NCBI RefSeq assembly: GCF_001598055.1
Contig: NZ_CP014844.1
Location: forward strand, 4,057,642 to 4,121,641
Length of the DNA: 64,000 bases
Reading direction: 5' to 3'
Source: Cupriavidus nantongensis
GTDB lineage: Bacteria; Pseudomonadota; Gammaproteobacteria; Burkholderiales; Burkholderiaceae
How positions within the stretch are numbered: the first letter of the stretch is position 1; every line of letters begins with the position of its first letter. The notes beneath the pieces are model-generated. The model searched no databases. It was given only the letters and a program-made list of their open reading frames with translations, and had not been told where the DNA came from. The translations under genes were made by a program, and so were the position numbers. This document shows, one piece after another, positions 24,750 to 38,487 of the stretch.

Positions 24750-25523
24750 ATGCGTATTCCGAGCAAATGGCGCGAGCCGTTCAGACAAGCGTCGATCGAA
24801 CGCCAGAGCATAGGCGAATCAGGCGCTGACGTATTCCGCATCCGCCTCCATGACGGAAAGGAACTGTTTCTGAAGTCCGAGCCGCTGGGCTCGCTCAGTG
24901 AGCTTCCCGACGAGATTGCCCGTCTTCGCTGGCTGAATCGGCTTGGCCTGCCCGCGCCGTCGGTTCTCGACACGACGACGGAAGCGAACCGCCACTGGCT
25001 GCTCATGACTGCGCTGCCGGGGCGGGACCTGGCCAGCGCCACCGACCTGTCGCCGCCGCAAGTCATCGGTATCATCGCGACGGCATTGCGCGCGCTGCAT
25101 CGGCTGCCCATTGCAGAATGTCCCTTCGACCACCGTCTGGAGCCGCGCATAGCGGCCGCCAAAGACCGCGTGAGTGCCGGCCTGGTCGATGAAACGGACT
25201 TCGATGAAAACAGGCTGGGACGAACCGCCACGGATCTGTTCAAAGAGCTTTTGTCTTCAAGGCCCCAGGGCCCGCATGATCTCGTGGTAGCCCACGGGGA
25301 TGCCTGCCTGCCGAACTTCATGGCTGACGCGGGTCAGTTCACGGGCTTTGTCGACTGCGGCCGACTCGGCATCAGCGATCGTTTTCAGGACCTGGCACTG
25401 GCAGCACGCAGCATCGAGCGCAATCTCGGGCCGGACTGGGTCGCGCCGTTCTTTCGCGAGTATGGGGTCGTGCCTGACGAGCGACGCCTTGCGTTTTACT
25501 GCTTGCTGGACGAATTCTTCTGA
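24750..25523 (+). CDS. aminoglycoside 3'-phosphotransferase-like kinase, APH(3') family
   Basis: A 257-residue protein close to the family length (about 264). It has an N-terminal nucleotide-binding region (ESGADVFRIRLHDGKELFLKSEP with the ATP-binding Lys), the catalytic loop VVAHGDACLPNFM (Asp in HGD) and the metal-binding FVDCGRLGISDRFQDLA. Family members phosphorylate the 3'-OH of kanamycin-type aminoglycosides; whether this one does is not shown by sequence. It starts about 150 bp outside attR, so it belongs to the backbone or to an older insertion. The start is uncertain: no strong ribosome site, and the frame is open through attR. Confidence 0.82.
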   Translation: MRIPSKWREPFRQASIERQSIGESGADVFRIRLHDGKELFLKSEPLGSLSELPDEIARLRWLNRLGLPAPSVLDTTTEANRHWLLMTALPGRDLASATDLSPPQVIGIIATALRALHRLPIAECPFDHRLEPRIAAAKDRVSAGLVDETDFDENRLGRTATDLFKELLSSRPQGPHDLVVAHGDACLPNFMADAGQFTGFVDCGRLGISDRFQDLALAARSIERNLGPDWVAPFFREYGVVPDERRLAFYCLLDEFF

Positions 25524-25577
25524 GCAGTCCCACTGAGGTGACGGCCTCGTAAAGCCTGCCAGCGGAACGAGCCATGC

Positions 25578-25862
25578 TCAGACCTCGATTTCGTCGAGCC
25601 TGTGCGTCTTCAGCCAGTCGCGGACCAGCACATTGAGCCGCGTCTGCCAGCGCGGTCCGCTTGCCTTCAACGCTTCGAGGACATCGTCATCGAGGCGTAC
25701 CGTCGTGGCAGTCTTGGTGGTACCGCGCGGCCGGCCGCGCCCTCGTTTGACAATCTTGTCCCCCTTCAGCAAGTCGGCCTGCTCGAAAAAATCGTCGGTC
25801 AATTCCGGCGCGTCATCGGGATCCACCCAAGTGGTGGAGGTAGCGCGCTTGTTCCCTTTCAT
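25578..25862 (-). CDS. brnA: BrnA-type antitoxin
   Basis: A 94-residue protein. The N-terminal half is acidic (WVDPDDAPELTDDFFEQADLLKG), followed by GRGRPRG and a ribbon-helix-helix (TATTVRLDDDVLEALKASGPRWQTRLNVLVRDWL). BrnA binds BrnT and represses the shared promoter. The start lies inside the toxin gene (50-bp overlap), ensuring coupled translation. Confidence 0.9.
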   Translation of the reverse strand: MKGNKRATSTTWVDPDDAPELTDDFFEQADLLKGDKIVKRGRGRPRGTTKTATTVRLDDDVLEALKASGPRWQTRLNVLVRDWLKTHRLDEIEV

Positions 25863-26094
25863 TGGCTTTCCTCATGCTGATGATGCGGCGTGCCTTGCCT
25901 CGCGTGGTCCAAACCATGACCACCATGCGGCCATCCAGCGTGCCGACAGTGATATAGCGTGGCTCGGGATAGCGTTCGCGAGTGTCTTCGCCAGTGAAAT
26001 GCGTGCCTGCGAAAACCTCGGAGGCCCGCGCAAAGTCGAGCCCGCGTTCGCCAAGGGTCCTGTCTCGCTTGGCGGGATCGAATTCGATGATCAC
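25813..26094 (-). CDS. brnT: BrnT-type toxin (RelE-fold RNase)
   Basis: A 93-residue protein with the family N-terminus EFDPAKRDRTLGERGLDFARASEVF and the later ERYITVGTLDGRMVVMVWTTRGKARRIISMRKANEREQ segment carrying the basic active-site residues. The start codon is GTG (MIIEFDP). BrnT inhibits growth by cutting RNA and is neutralised by BrnA, encoded directly downstream. Confidence 0.92.
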   Translation of the reverse strand: MIIEFDPAKRDRTLGERGLDFARASEVFAGTHFTGEDTRERYPEPRYITVGTLDGRMVVMVWTTRGKARRIISMRKANEREQARYLHHLGGSR

Positions 26095-26097
26095 GGG

Positions 26098-26122
26098 ATT
26101 AATTGTACTTACAAATATTAAT
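26098..26122. promoter_or_regulatory. palindromic operator upstream of brnTA
   Basis: ATTAAT (26098-26103) and ATTAAT (26117-26122) flank TTGT-ACTT-ACAA (26103-26114), directly upstream of the brnT GTG. A second near-palindrome, TTTGTACGTACGAAA, lies about 15 bp further. Both are candidate BrnA/BrnTA binding sites for autoregulation. Confidence 0.5.
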
Positions 26123-26305
26123 AGCCGGCAAGGGTGTTTGTACGTACGAAATTAGCCCTGCATCACCAGCCGGTTCGGTCACATCGCTTATACCTGCAAT
26201 GCCTTCCGGCCGACGTTTCAGGGTGTGTCGGACAGCGCCCACTGGTGCCCCGGGGCGCGGCTTCCTATCCTATGGCATTGCCATCCCATTACCCCCGGAG
26301 CGACC

Positions 26306-27049
26306 ATGAGCCGACTGACCCTACCCGTCCTCGCCTGCGCCGCGCTGCTGGCCGGCTGTGCCGGCGCCAACATGGAAAGCCTGACCCAGGCCGGCGGCAG
26401 CCTGTTCACCGCCGCCACGCTGTCGGACAGCAGCGTCAAGACGCTGTCTGACCAGTCCTGCGCCGAGATGGACAAGAAGAACACCATCGCACCGGCAGGC
26501 AGCACCTACGCGCGCCGGCTGGCCACCGTGATGAGTGGCCTCGGCAACACCGGGCTGCCGCTCGATGCCAAGGTCTACATGACCAAGGACATCAATGCGT
26601 GGGCCATGGCCAACGGCTGCGTGCGCGTCTACAGCGGGCTGATGGACCTGCTCAGCGACGACGAGGTGCGTGGCGTGGTCGGCCACGAGATCGGCCATGT
26701 GGCGCTGGGCCACACCAAGGCGGCGATGCAGGTGGCCTACACCGCGGCCGCGGCGCGCGGTTTGCTGGGGTCGACCGGCATTGCTTCGCTGACGGCGCTG
26801 TCGTCGTCGCAGATCGGCGCGCTGGCCGAGCAGTTCGTCAATGCGCAGTTCTCGCAGCGCCAGGAAACCGCGGCCGACGATTACTCCTTCGACCTGCTGA
26901 CCAGGAACGGCGCCAACCGCCAGGCGCTGGCATCGGCGTTCCGCAAGATGTCGCAGCTCGATGGCGGACAGTCGAGCATGCTGAGTTCGCACCCGGGTTC
27001 GCTCGAGCGCGCCAAGCATATCGAAGCGCGCCTGGCCGGCGGGCGCTGA
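26306..27049 (+). CDS. M48-family metalloprotease lipoprotein (LoiP/YggG-like)
   Basis: A 247-residue protein with a lipoprotein signal (LAACALLAGC-type lipobox: ...LLAGC at about residue 17-18). The zinc motif HEIGH is near residue 129 and the third ligand is in QRQETAADDYSFDLL (about residue 192). The start at 26306 gives MSRLTLPVLAC directly before the lipobox, with GGAG upstream. It should be anchored in an envelope membrane and act in protein quality control like LoiP/BepA-type proteases. It is monocistronic. Confidence 0.88.
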   Translation: MSRLTLPVLACAALLAGCAGANMESLTQAGGSLFTAATLSDSSVKTLSDQSCAEMDKKNTIAPAGSTYARRLATVMSGLGNTGLPLDAKVYMTKDINAWAMANGCVRVYSGLMDLLSDDEVRGVVGHEIGHVALGHTKAAMQVAYTAAAARGLLGSTGIASLTALSSSQIGALAEQFVNAQFSQRQETAADDYSFDLLTRNGANRQALASAFRKMSQLDGGQSSMLSSHPGSLERAKHIEARLAGGR

Positions 27050-27482
27050 GCCCGGCGCATTCGCCCCTGCCGCCGCACCCGTCCGGGTGAGGCGGCTCCC
27101 TCCCTTCGGCGGGTGCGCGCCGCGCCCTCGCGCGCCGCCCTCGCGCGCCGCCATCGAGCCCGTTCCACGCAGGCGCGCCATCCCGCACGCGCATTGTTGA
27201 CTGCGTTTAATTCACCGACAAAAGCTTTCACTACGCCAGCCCGGGAGCGGCAGAGATAATCCTCTCGCTGCCTCGACACGGCCATGCCGTCGCACGTGCT
27301 GCCTGCGTGCCGGCACCGCAAACGGCCAGCGTCGCCACGATCGCCCTCGCGCCCGGGGCCGGTATGCCGCGCCACGCACCGCGGCACCTGCGCTCGCGTC
27401 GCCTGAGAGGCCGAGCCCCAGCGCCCCCACGCCCGGATGCCACAACTCGCCCAACCTGCCTCACTCGTTCCAGGAGCCTTCG
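27050..27482. other. intergenic region before aspT
   Basis: These 433 bp carry no credible gene. They begin with G/C-rich simple sequence (repeated CGCGCCCTCGCGCG-type runs near 27115-27150), followed by a more A/T-rich part (27190-27235) containing TTGACT at about 27197 that may belong to the aspT promoter. I see no riboswitch or clear terminator. Confidence 0.4.
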
Positions 27483-30888
<3,406 letters not shown>

Positions 30889-30909
30889 GCCTGCACCGGC
30901 GTGCCATGG

Positions 30910-30936
30910 GCCCGGCATTGCGCCGGGCCTTTTTTC
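30910..30936 (+). terminator. terminator of the aspT-asdA operon
   Basis: GCCCGGC (30910-30916) pairs with GCCGGGC (30922-30928) and is followed by a CTTTTTT run. Confidence 0.88.
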
Positions 30937-30967
30937 GTCCTGCTGATTTTTTCGTACCGCTGGTCTT

Positions 30968-31780
30968 TCAGCGCGACTCGACGAATTCCAGCACCGTCGC
31001 CAGCATGCCGCGCAGCGCCGGCTGCAGCGCCGTGGCGCGCGCCTCGTCATAGGCGAACGGATACACCTCGCTCATGTAGGCGCACTGCGACAGCTCCAGC
31101 TGCACCGCGTGCACGCCGTCGGCCGGCTTGCCGTATTGCCGCGTGATGTAGCCACCCTTGAAGCGCCCGTTGAGCACCGCGGTATGGCCCGGCACCGCAC
31201 TGGCCTGCTCCAGCAACTGGCCGGCGAGCGCGGCGTCGCAGCTGTCGCCGTTGGCGGTGCCGAGGTTGAAGTCGGGCAGCTTGCCGTCGAAGAAGCGCGG
31301 CAGCACCGAGCGGATCGAATGCGCATCCCACAGCGCGACCGTGCCATGCGCGGCCTTCAGCCGTGCCAGTTCGCCGGCCAGCGCCTGGTGGTACGGGCGC
31401 CAGATCGCGTCGCGGCGCGCGGCGATCTCGGCGTCGTCGGGACCGTTGCCGTCGGCATAGAGCGGCGTCTTGTCGAAGGTATCGACCGGGCACAGGCCGG
31501 TGGTGTCCTGGCCGGGATACAGGTTGGCATTGTCGGGCGGGCGGTTCAGATCGACCACGTAGCGCGAGTGCGTGGCCGCCAGCACCGACGCGCCCAGTTC
31601 GCGGGCGAAGTCGTACAGGCGTTCCAGGTGCCAGTCGGTGTCGGGCACGGTGCGGGCCTCGGCGGTCAGGCGCTGCGAGACCGATGCGGGCAGGTGCGTG
31701 CCGACATGCGGCATCGATACCAGCAGCGGGCGCGTGCCCCGGTGCAGGGTAAAGGCGGGGGTATCGGTGGAAAAGGACAT
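30968..31780 (-). CDS. hutG: N-formylglutamate deformylase
   Basis: A 270-residue amidohydrolase of the FGase family. PLLVSMPHVGTHLP near the N-terminus, DTDWHLERLYDF, RYVVDLNRPPDN (metal-binding) and VALWDAHSIRS are characteristic. It releases formate from N-formyl-L-glutamate, the last step of the five-step histidine pathway. It sits at the end of the hut gene cluster, 33 bp after hutF. Confidence 0.93.
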   Translation of the reverse strand: MSFSTDTPAFTLHRGTRPLLVSMPHVGTHLPASVSQRLTAEARTVPDTDWHLERLYDFARELGASVLAATHSRYVVDLNRPPDNANLYPGQDTTGLCPVDTFDKTPLYADGNGPDDAEIAARRDAIWRPYHQALAGELARLKAAHGTVALWDAHSIRSVLPRFFDGKLPDFNLGTANGDSCDAALAGQLLEQASAVPGHTAVLNGRFKGGYITRQYGKPADGVHAVQLELSQCAYMSEVYPFAYDEARATALQPALRGMLATVLEFVESR

Positions 31781-31813
31781 GGTGGTTGCAATGCAGTGGG
31801 CGTGCGCCCGGTT

Positions 31814-33220
31814 TCAGTCAGCCAGCAGGCTGGCGCGCGCCGCGATAAACAGGCGCCCGGCTTCCGCCTGCAGCGGATGCGCGCCATGCTGCACGCGGCT
31901 GCGGCCGGCGGTGCGGACTTCCGCTAGTGTCTCATGGCCGTGGCAGGCGAACACGTGCGTGGCCAGTGCCTGGGGCCCGTCAAGGCCCGCCAGCGTCGGA
32001 TGCGCGCCGTCCAGCACGACGAAGTCGGCCTGCTGGCCTGCTGCCAGTCCGGCCACCGCGCGACCCGCTGCGCGTGCGCCGCCGGCCACCGCTTCCAGGT
32101 ACAGGCGATCGGCCACTTGCGCGTGCGTGTCGGATGCCAGCACGTTGCGACGCTGCAGGCCAAGCCGCTGCCCGTATTCGAACAGCCGCAGCTCCTCCGC
32201 CACGCTGACGCTGGCATGGCTGTCCGAGCCGATACCCCATGCGCCCTGCTGCGCCAGGTAGGGCGCGGCCTCGAACACGCCGTCGCCCAGGTTGGCCTCG
32301 GTGGTCGGGCAGATGCCGGCCACCGCGCCGCTATGCGCCAGGCGCCGGCGCTCGTCCCAGTCCATATGGGTGGCGTGCACCAGGCACCAGCGCGCATCGA
32401 CTTCGACATGGTCGAACAGCCACGTCACCGGCCGCGTGCCCGACCAGGCGATGCAGTCGTCGACCTCCTTCTGCTGCTCGGCGATATGGATATGGACCGG
32501 CGCCTGCGCGTCGATCGCGCGCAGTCCCGCCAGCGCATGCAGCAGGCTTGCCTCCGGCACCGCGCGCAGCGAGTGCGGTGCCAGCCCGAGGCGTGCGCCG
32601 GCCTGCGCGCACGCGGGCTGCAGCCGTTCCAGCAGCTTCAGCATCGCATCGGTGTCGTGCAGGAAGCGCCGCTGACCTTCCAGCGGCGGCTGGCCGCCAA
32701 AGCCAGCGCTCTGGTACAGCACCGGCAGCAGCGTCATGCCGATGCCGGTGCGCTGCGCCGCGCGCAGCAGCCGCAGCGACATCTCGGCGGCATCGGCATA
32801 GGGCCTGCCGCCTTCGTCGTGATGCACGTAGTGGAACTCGCACACGCTGGTGTAGCCGGCGCGCAGCATCTCGATATAGAGCTGGGTCGCGACCGCTTCC
32901 AGCGTGTCGGGCGAGAGCCGCTGCGCGAAGCGGTACATCAGCGTGCGCCAGCTCCAGAACGAATCGGCGCCGGCCGGATCGTCGCCCTGCGGGCGGCTGC
33001 GGAATTCGGTCAGGCCGGCAAAGCCACGCTGGAACGCATGCGAATGCAGGTTGGGCATGCCCGGCAGCACCGGGCCCGCCGCCTGCGGCACGCCGGCGGC
33101 GGGCGCCGCGCCCGGCTGCACGGCGGTGAAGCGGCCGTGCTCGTCCCATGCCAGCAGCACGTCGCGGGCCCAGCCGTCCGGCAGCAGCGCAAACGGCGCG
33201 AACAGTTGCGTGCCGCTCAT
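31814..33220 (-). CDS. hutF: formimidoylglutamate deiminase
   Basis: A 468-residue amidohydrolase-superfamily enzyme. The metal site is seen in [36 protein letters not shown] and [10 protein letters not shown]. It deiminates N-formimino-L-glutamate to N-formyl-L-glutamate. The start at 33220 overlaps the hutI stop by 4 bp (ATGA). HutF together with HutG defines the five-step variant of histidine degradation. Confidence 0.94.
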   Translation of the reverse strand: MSGTQLFAPFALLPDGWARDVLLAWDEHGRFTAVQPGAAPAAGVPQAAGPVLPGMPNLHSHAFQRGFAGLTEFRSRPQGDDPAGADSFWSWRTLMYRFAQRLSPDTLEAVATQLYIEMLRAGYTSVCEFHYVHHDEGGRPYADAAEMSLRLLRAAQRTGIGMTLLPVLYQSAGFGGQPPLEGQRRFLHDTDAMLKLLERLQPACAQAGARLGLAPHSLRAVPEASLLHALAGLRAIDAQAPVHIHIAEQQKEVDDCIAWSGTRPVTWLFDHVEVDARWCLVHATHMDWDERRRLAHSGAVAGICPTTEANLGDGVFEAAPYLAQQGAWGIGSDSHASVSVAEELRLFEYGQRLGLQRRNVLASDTHAQVADRLYLEAVAGGARAAGRAVAGLAAGQQADFVVLDGAHPTLAGLDGPQALATHVFACHGHETLAEVRTAGRSRVQHGAHPLQAEAGRLFIAARASLLAD

Positions 33221-34470
33221 GCCGTGGCTCCCGCGCAGGCATGCACGCGCCCCTGGCGCACCACCGTCGCGACCGGATTGCGGCCGAACCAGTAGGCCAG
33301 CTCGGCGGGAGAATCGATGCGCCACAGCGCGAAATCGGCGACCCGTCCCACCGCCAGGCGCCCATGGCGATCGGCGGCGCCCAGCGCGCGCGCCGCGTGC
33401 GCGGTGACGCCGGCCAGCGCTTCGGGCACCGTCAGGCGGAACAGCGTGCAGGCCATATTCATCATCAGCAGCAGCGAGGTCACCGGTGAGGTGCCGGGGT
33501 TATGGTCGGTGGAGATCGCCATCGGCACGCCGTACTGGCGCAGCAGCGCGATCGGCGGCAGCTTGGTGTCGCGCAGGAAGTAGTAGGCGCCCGGCAACAG
33601 CACCGCGACCGTGCCGGCTTCGGCCATCGCGGCCACGCCCGCCTCGTCGAGATGCTCGAGATGGTCGGCCGAGAGCGCGCGATGGCGTGCCGCCAGCGCG
33701 GCTCCGCCCAGGTTGCTGAGCTGCTCCGCATGCAGCTTGACGCGCAGCCCATGGCGCGCGGCGGCGTCGAACACACGCTCGGTCTGCGCGATCGAGAAAC
33801 CGATCGACTCGCAGAAGGCATCGACGGCATCGACCAGGCCCTCTTCGGCCAGCGCCGGCAGCATGGTGTTGCAGACCAGCTCGATATAGTCGTCGGCCCG
33901 GCCCGCGTATTCCGGCGGCAGCGCATGTGCGCCGAGGAAGGTGGTGTAGACCGAGATGCCGAAATGCTCGCCCAGCCGGCGCGCCACGCGCAGCTGCTTG
34001 CGCTCCGCTTCCAGGTTCAGGCCATAGCCGGACTTGATCTCGATGGCGGTGACACCCTCGGCCAGCAGCGGCTGCAAGCGCGCCGCGGCCTGCGCGAACA
34101 GCGCGTCTTCGTCGGCAGCGCGCGTGGCGCGCACCGTCGAGACGATGCCGCCGCCGGCGCGCGCGATCTCTTCATAGCCGGCACCGGCCAGGCGCATCGC
34201 GAATTCGTCGGCGCGCTGGCCGCCGTAGACCAGGTGCGTGTGGCAGTCGACCAGCCCCGGCGTGATCCAGGCGCCGTTAGCGTCATGGCGCGGCGCACCG
34301 CGCCAGGCTTCGGGCAGGTCCGCTGCCGCACCGAGCCAGGCGATGCGTCCGTGCTCGACCACCAGCGCGGCATCGCGGACCGCCTGTGCGGGATCGGCGT
34401 CGGGCAGCAGGTGGCAGTTGTGCCAGACACCGTCCGCGCTGGGCGCGGCGGATGCATAGGTCAGCGTCAT
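33217..34470 (-). CDS. hutI: imidazolonepropionase
   Basis: A 417-residue amidohydrolase. Metal ligands are in [34 protein letters not shown] and [11 protein letters not shown] follow in the family order. It hydrolyses 4-imidazolone-5-propanoate to N-formimino-L-glutamate. The start at 34470 gives MTLTYAS and overlaps the hutD stop by 4 bp, which fixes it against a longer in-frame option. Confidence 0.95.
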   Translation of the reverse strand: MTLTYASAAPSADGVWHNCHLLPDADPAQAVRDAALVVEHGRIAWLGAAADLPEAWRGAPRHDANGAWITPGLVDCHTHLVYGGQRADEFAMRLAGAGYEEIARAGGGIVSTVRATRAADEDALFAQAAARLQPLLAEGVTAIEIKSGYGLNLEAERKQLRVARRLGEHFGISVYTTFLGAHALPPEYAGRADDYIELVCNTMLPALAEEGLVDAVDAFCESIGFSIAQTERVFDAAARHGLRVKLHAEQLSNLGGAALAARHRALSADHLEHLDEAGVAAMAEAGTVAVLLPGAYYFLRDTKLPPIALLRQYGVPMAISTDHNPGTSPVTSLLLMMNMACTLFRLTVPEALAGVTAHAARALGAADRHGRLAVGRVADFALWRIDSPAELAYWFGRNPVATVVRQGRVHACAGATA

Positions 34471-35069
34471 TGAGCGGGCTCCATTTCCAGGGTGACGCAC
34501 AGACACAGCGCCGCATCACCAGCGGGTTCAAACGCAACGCAAGATGCGGACGCGGCCGGGCCAGCGAGCAGGCCGTCGCCCGCTTGCAGCAGCGTGGCGG
34601 CATCTTTCGCCTGCCAGGCACCGTTGACGGCCAGCAGGCACAGCGTGTGGCTGCCAGTGCTGACCGCAAACCCTGCGCGGAACGCTTCGACGCGCGCGCG
34701 GCAGTGTCCGCGCCGCGTCATCACGTTGAAGTCGCGCGTGGCGCCATCGAGCAGCGTCGCCTGCAGGCTGGTATCGCCGGAAAACGCGAACGGCTCGCCG
34801 ACGCCGGCCAGGCGATGGCTGAAGCTGCCGTCGTCAGCGCGCAAGGTCACGCCCGCGCCGTCGAGCAGCACGATCTGGCGATCGATGCCCGGGAACGCCG
34901 AGAACGGGCCATCGCGTTCGATATCGGCCACGCTCAGGCGCCAGACGAAGTCATCCATGCCGGCACCCGGCGGCCACACCGCGATCTCGCGCGTGTTGCC
35001 GCCGCCGTTCTTCCAGCGCGTGGGTGCGATATCGGCCAGCGTGAAGGATTGAATCAGCGCCGGGCTCAT
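34467..35069 (-). CDS. hutD: HutD/Ves family protein
   Basis: A 200-residue cupin-like protein beginning with [23 protein letters not shown], the HutD signature, with [25 protein letters not shown] following. HutD proteins accompany hut genes and are thought to limit intracellular histidine or urocanate effects; the mechanism is not settled. It overlaps both neighbours by 4 bp. Confidence 0.92.
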   Translation of the reverse strand: MSPALIQSFTLADIAPTRWKNGGGNTREIAVWPPGAGMDDFVWRLSVADIERDGPFSAFPGIDRQIVLLDGAGVTLRADDGSFSHRLAGVGEPFAFSGDTSLQATLLDGATRDFNVMTRRGHCRARVEAFRAGFAVSTGSHTLCLLAVNGAWQAKDAATLLQAGDGLLAGPAASASCVAFEPAGDAALCLCVTLEMEPAQ

Positions 35070-36766
35070 GCGTCCTTCACCATCGGCAGGTCCAGGCCCT
35101 TCTCGTGCGCGCAGGCGATGGCGAGGTCATAGCCCGCATCCGCATGGCGCATCACGCCGGTGGCCGGATCGTTCCACAGCACGCGCTCGATGCGCCTTGC
35201 CGCCGCGTCGGTGCCGTCGCACACGATCACCACGCCGGAATGCTGCGAGAAACCCATGCCGACGCCACCACCGTGATGCAGGCTGACCCAGGTGGCGCCG
35301 CCGGCGGTGTTCAGCAGGGCGTTCAGCAGCGGCCAGTCCGACACCGCGTCGGAGCCATCGCGCATCGCTTCGGTCTCGCGGTTGGGCGACGCCACCGAGC
35401 CGCAGTCCAGATGGTCGCGGCCGATCACCACCGGCGCTTTCAGCTCGCCCGACTTCACCATCTCGTTGAAGGCCAGCCCGGCGCGATGGCGCTCGTCCAG
35501 TCCCACCCAGCAGATCCGTGCCGGCAGGCCCTGGAAGGCGATGCGGTCGTGCGCCATGTCGAGCCAGCGATGCAGGGCCTTGTCCTCGGGGAACAGCTCC
35601 TTCATCTTGGCGTCGGTCTTGTAGATATCCTCGGGATCGCCGGACAGCGCGACCCAGCGGAACGGCCCCTTGCCGCGGCAGAACAGCGGGCGGATATAGG
35701 CCGGAACGAAACCGGGGAAATCGAAGGCGTTCTGCACGCCTTCGTCGAACGCGACCTGACGGATGTTGTTGCCGTAGTCGACCGTCGGCACGCCCATCTT
35801 CTGGAAGTCGAGCATGGCCCGCACGTGTTTGACGATCGACGGACGCGCGGCGGCCTCCACCGACTTGGGATCGTGCTGGCGCGCCTGCTCCCACTGCGCG
35901 ACGGTCCAGCCTTGCGGCAGGTAGCCGTTGACCAGGTCGTGCGCCGAGGTCTGGTCGGTGACGATATGCGGCCGCATGCCGCCGGCCTGCGCGCGCTTTG
36001 CCAGTTCCGGCACGATGTCGGCGGCGTTGCCGAGCAGGCCGACCGAGATCGCTTCCTTCCTTGCCGTGGCCTCGGCGATCATCGCCAGCGCTTCGTCGAG
36101 CGTGGTCGCCTTCTTGTCGAGGTAGCGCGTGCGCAGGCGGAAGTCGATGCGCGATTCCTGGCATTCGATCGCCAGCACGCAAGCGCCCGCGAGCACGCCC
36201 GCCAGCGGCTGCGCGCCGCCCATGCCGCCCAGGCCCGCGGTCAGGATCCACTTGCCCGACAGGTCGCCGCCGTAGTGCTGGCGGCCGGCCTCGACAAAGG
36301 TCTCGTAGGTGCCCTGCACGATGCCCTGGGTGCCGATGTAGATCCACGAGCCTGCGGTCATCTGCCCGTACATCATCAGACCGGCGCGATCGAGCTCATT
36401 GAACTTGTCCCACGTGGCCCAGTGCGGCACCAGGTTGGAGTTGGCGATCAGCACGCGCGGCGCATCCGGGTGCGTGCGGAACACGCCGACCGGCTTGCCC
36501 GACTGCACCAGCAGCGACTCGTCTTCACCGAGCCGGCGCAGGCTGTCCAGGATGGCATCGAAGCATTCCCAGTTGCGCGCGGCCTTGCCGATGCCGCCAT
36601 ACACCACCAGGTCCTGCGGGCGCTCGGCCACGTCAGGGTCGAGGTTGTTCTGGATCATGCGGTAGGCGGCTTCGATCAGCCAGTTCTTGCAGTGCAGCCG
36701 GGTGCCGCGCGGCGCGCGGATCTCGCGCTGGCCGCGTTGCAGGGATTGGGATTCGGGAGCGTTCAT
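35066..36766 (-). CDS. hutU: urocanate hydratase
   Basis: A 566-residue enzyme of normal length. It shows [11 protein letters not shown] near the N-terminus, the NAD-binding [13 protein letters not shown] segment (about residue 175), and [18 protein letters not shown] with the active-site Cys. It adds water to urocanate, giving imidazolonepropionate. Its stop overlaps the hutD start; hutH lies 70 bp upstream. Confidence 0.97.
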   Translation of the reverse strand: MNAPESQSLQRGQREIRAPRGTRLHCKNWLIEAAYRMIQNNLDPDVAERPQDLVVYGGIGKAARNWECFDAILDSLRRLGEDESLLVQSGKPVGVFRTHPDAPRVLIANSNLVPHWATWDKFNELDRAGLMMYGQMTAGSWIYIGTQGIVQGTYETFVEAGRQHYGGDLSGKWILTAGLGGMGGAQPLAGVLAGACVLAIECQESRIDFRLRTRYLDKKATTLDEALAMIAEATARKEAISVGLLGNAADIVPELAKRAQAGGMRPHIVTDQTSAHDLVNGYLPQGWTVAQWEQARQHDPKSVEAAARPSIVKHVRAMLDFQKMGVPTVDYGNNIRQVAFDEGVQNAFDFPGFVPAYIRPLFCRGKGPFRWVALSGDPEDIYKTDAKMKELFPEDKALHRWLDMAHDRIAFQGLPARICWVGLDERHRAGLAFNEMVKSGELKAPVVIGRDHLDCGSVASPNRETEAMRDGSDAVSDWPLLNALLNTAGGATWVSLHHGGGVGMGFSQHSGVVIVCDGTDAAARRIERVLWNDPATGVMRHADAGYDLAIACAHEKGLDLPMVKDA

Positions 36767-36836
36767 CGTTTGTTCTCCTTTTGGGATGGCGCTGGTGGCG
36801 CGATCGATTCAGGCGGATGCCACTTGGTACGTGATA

Positions 36837-38411
36837 TCAACCTGCGTTAGTCGGCAAAATTTCGCGTACGGCCGCAGGCCACCCCGCCCCCGCATCGCCC
36901 TGCACCACCCACTGCTTCATCGCTTCGATATCCGGCGCCAGGTAACGGTCGCCCTCGACAAAATCCACCCGCGCGCGGATGCGGGCCAGTTCCTGCTCCA
37001 CCAGCGGCGACGACTTCAGCGGCCGGTGGAATTCGATCCCCTGCGCCGCGGCCATGGCCTCGATGCCGACCACCACCGCGGTGTTGGCCGCCATCTCGCC
37101 CAGCCGGCGCGCACCGTAGGTGGCCATCGACACATGGTCTTCCTGGTTGGCCGAGGTCGGCAGGCTGTCGACGCTGGACGGATGCGCCAGCGACTTGTTC
37201 TCCGAGGCCAGCGCGGCGGCCGTCACCTGCGCGATCATGAAGCCCGAGTTCAGGCCGCCATCGCGCACAAGGAACGGCGGCAGGCCGGACAGGCCGGTAT
37301 CGAGCAGCAGCGCCAGCCGGCGCTCGGAGATCGCGCCGATCTCGGCGATCGCCAGCGCGATAATGTCGGCGGCAAAGGCCACCGGCTCGGCGTGGAAGTT
37401 GCCGCCGGAGACCACATCGCCCTGCTCGGAGAACACCAGCGGGTTGTCCGACGCGGCATTGGCCTCGATCTGCAGGATGCGCGCGGCGTGCTGCAGGTTG
37501 TCCAGGCACGCGCCCATCACCTGCGGCTGGCAGCGGATCGAGTACGGGTCCTGCACGCGCCCGCAGGCCTTGTGCGAATCGACGATCTCGCTGCCATCCA
37601 GCATCGCGCGCACCGCGCCGGCCACGGCGATCTGGCCGGCCTGGCCGCGCGCCGCATGGATGCGCGCATCGAACGGCTTGACCGAGCCCTTGATCGCCTC
37701 GAGCGACAGCGCGCCGGCGACCAGGCCCGCGGCAAACGCGTCTTCGGCGGCGAACAGCCCGGCCAGCGCCAGCGCGGTCGACACCTGGGTGCCATTGAGC
37801 AGCGCCAGGCCCTCCTTCGGGCCCAGTTCGAAAGCCTGCAGGCCGGCATGCGCCAGGCCTTCGGCGGCCGGCACGCGCTTGCCGCCGACCAGCACCTCGC
37901 CCACGCCGATCAGCGTGCACGACATATGCGCCAGCGGCGCCAGGTCGCCCGACGCGCCGACCGAACCCTTGGCCGGGATGCACGGCGTCACGCCGTGGTT
38001 GACCAGCGCCAGCAAGGCCTCGATCAGCTCCGGACGCACGCCGGAATGGCCGCGCGCGAGGCTGACCGCCTTGGTGGCCAGGATCAGGCGCACCGTATCT
38101 TCGGCCAGGTCCGGGCCGGTGCCAACGCTGTGCGACAGCACCAGGTTGCGCTGCAGCTGCGCCAGCTTGTCGTTGGGGATGCGCGTCTGCGCCAGCTTGC
38201 CGAAGCCGGTGTTGATGCCGTAGACCACGGCGTCGGCGTCGATGATGTCCTGCACCGTGGCCTGCGCGGCGCGCACGCCGGCCCAGGCGGAATCGGCCAT
38301 GGCCAGGCGCACTTCGCCGCGATAGATGCGGCGCAGGTCGGACAGGGTGACTTGGCCCGGCTGCAGGGTCAGCAGCGGACGGGAGGCTTGGTCATGTGGG
38401 CTGTCAGTCAT
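36837..38411 (-). CDS. hutH: histidine ammonia-lyase
   Basis: A 524-residue lyase. The Ala-Ser-Gly that forms the MIO cofactor is in [15 protein letters not shown] near residue 150. [11 protein letters not shown] at the N-terminus and [10 protein letters not shown] (about residue 425) are typical. It deaminates L-histidine to urocanate, the first step. It is preceded by a palindrome shared with the transporter promoter, a likely HutC operator. Confidence 0.97.
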   Translation of the reverse strand: MTDSPHDQASRPLLTLQPGQVTLSDLRRIYRGEVRLAMADSAWAGVRAAQATVQDIIDADAVVYGINTGFGKLAQTRIPNDKLAQLQRNLVLSHSVGTGPDLAEDTVRLILATKAVSLARGHSGVRPELIEALLALVNHGVTPCIPAKGSVGASGDLAPLAHMSCTLIGVGEVLVGGKRVPAAEGLAHAGLQAFELGPKEGLALLNGTQVSTALALAGLFAAEDAFAAGLVAGALSLEAIKGSVKPFDARIHAARGQAGQIAVAGAVRAMLDGSEIVDSHKACGRVQDPYSIRCQPQVMGACLDNLQHAARILQIEANAASDNPLVFSEQGDVVSGGNFHAEPVAFAADIIALAIAEIGAISERRLALLLDTGLSGLPPFLVRDGGLNSGFMIAQVTAAALASENKSLAHPSSVDSLPTSANQEDHVSMATYGARRLGEMAANTAVVVGIEAMAAAQGIEFHRPLKSSPLVEQELARIRARVDFVEGDRYLAPDIEAMKQWVVQGDAGAGWPAAVREILPTNAG

Positions 38412-38421
38412 TTGTATGTTC

Positions 38422-38433
38422 CTGTCTATACAG
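38422..38433. promoter_or_regulatory. putative HutC operator before hutH
   Basis: CTGTCTATACAG is a near-palindrome 11 bp upstream of the hutH start. Its exact complement CTGTATAGACAG occurs at 42127-42138 and the related CTGTATATACAA at 41973-41984. This resembles known HutC sites built on TGTATATACA-type palindromes. Confidence 0.68.
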
Positions 38434-38455
38434 CTTAGGTAAACAGCTTAGGTAA
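38430..38455. repeat. 13-bp tandem repeat in the hutH-hutC intergenic region
   Basis: ACAGCTTAGGTAA is present twice back to back (38430-38442 and 38443-38455), overlapping the end of the putative HutC site. It may be a duplicated promoter element or a second operator. Confidence 0.6.
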
Positions 38456-38487
38456 AAATTTGAGTTAGCAGGCGGATTCTTGTGGAA

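Noticed and set aside
36687..38438. 583-codon plus-strand frame opposite hutH
   Set aside because: Antisense to histidine ammonia-lyase; low-complexity composition; no ribosome site.
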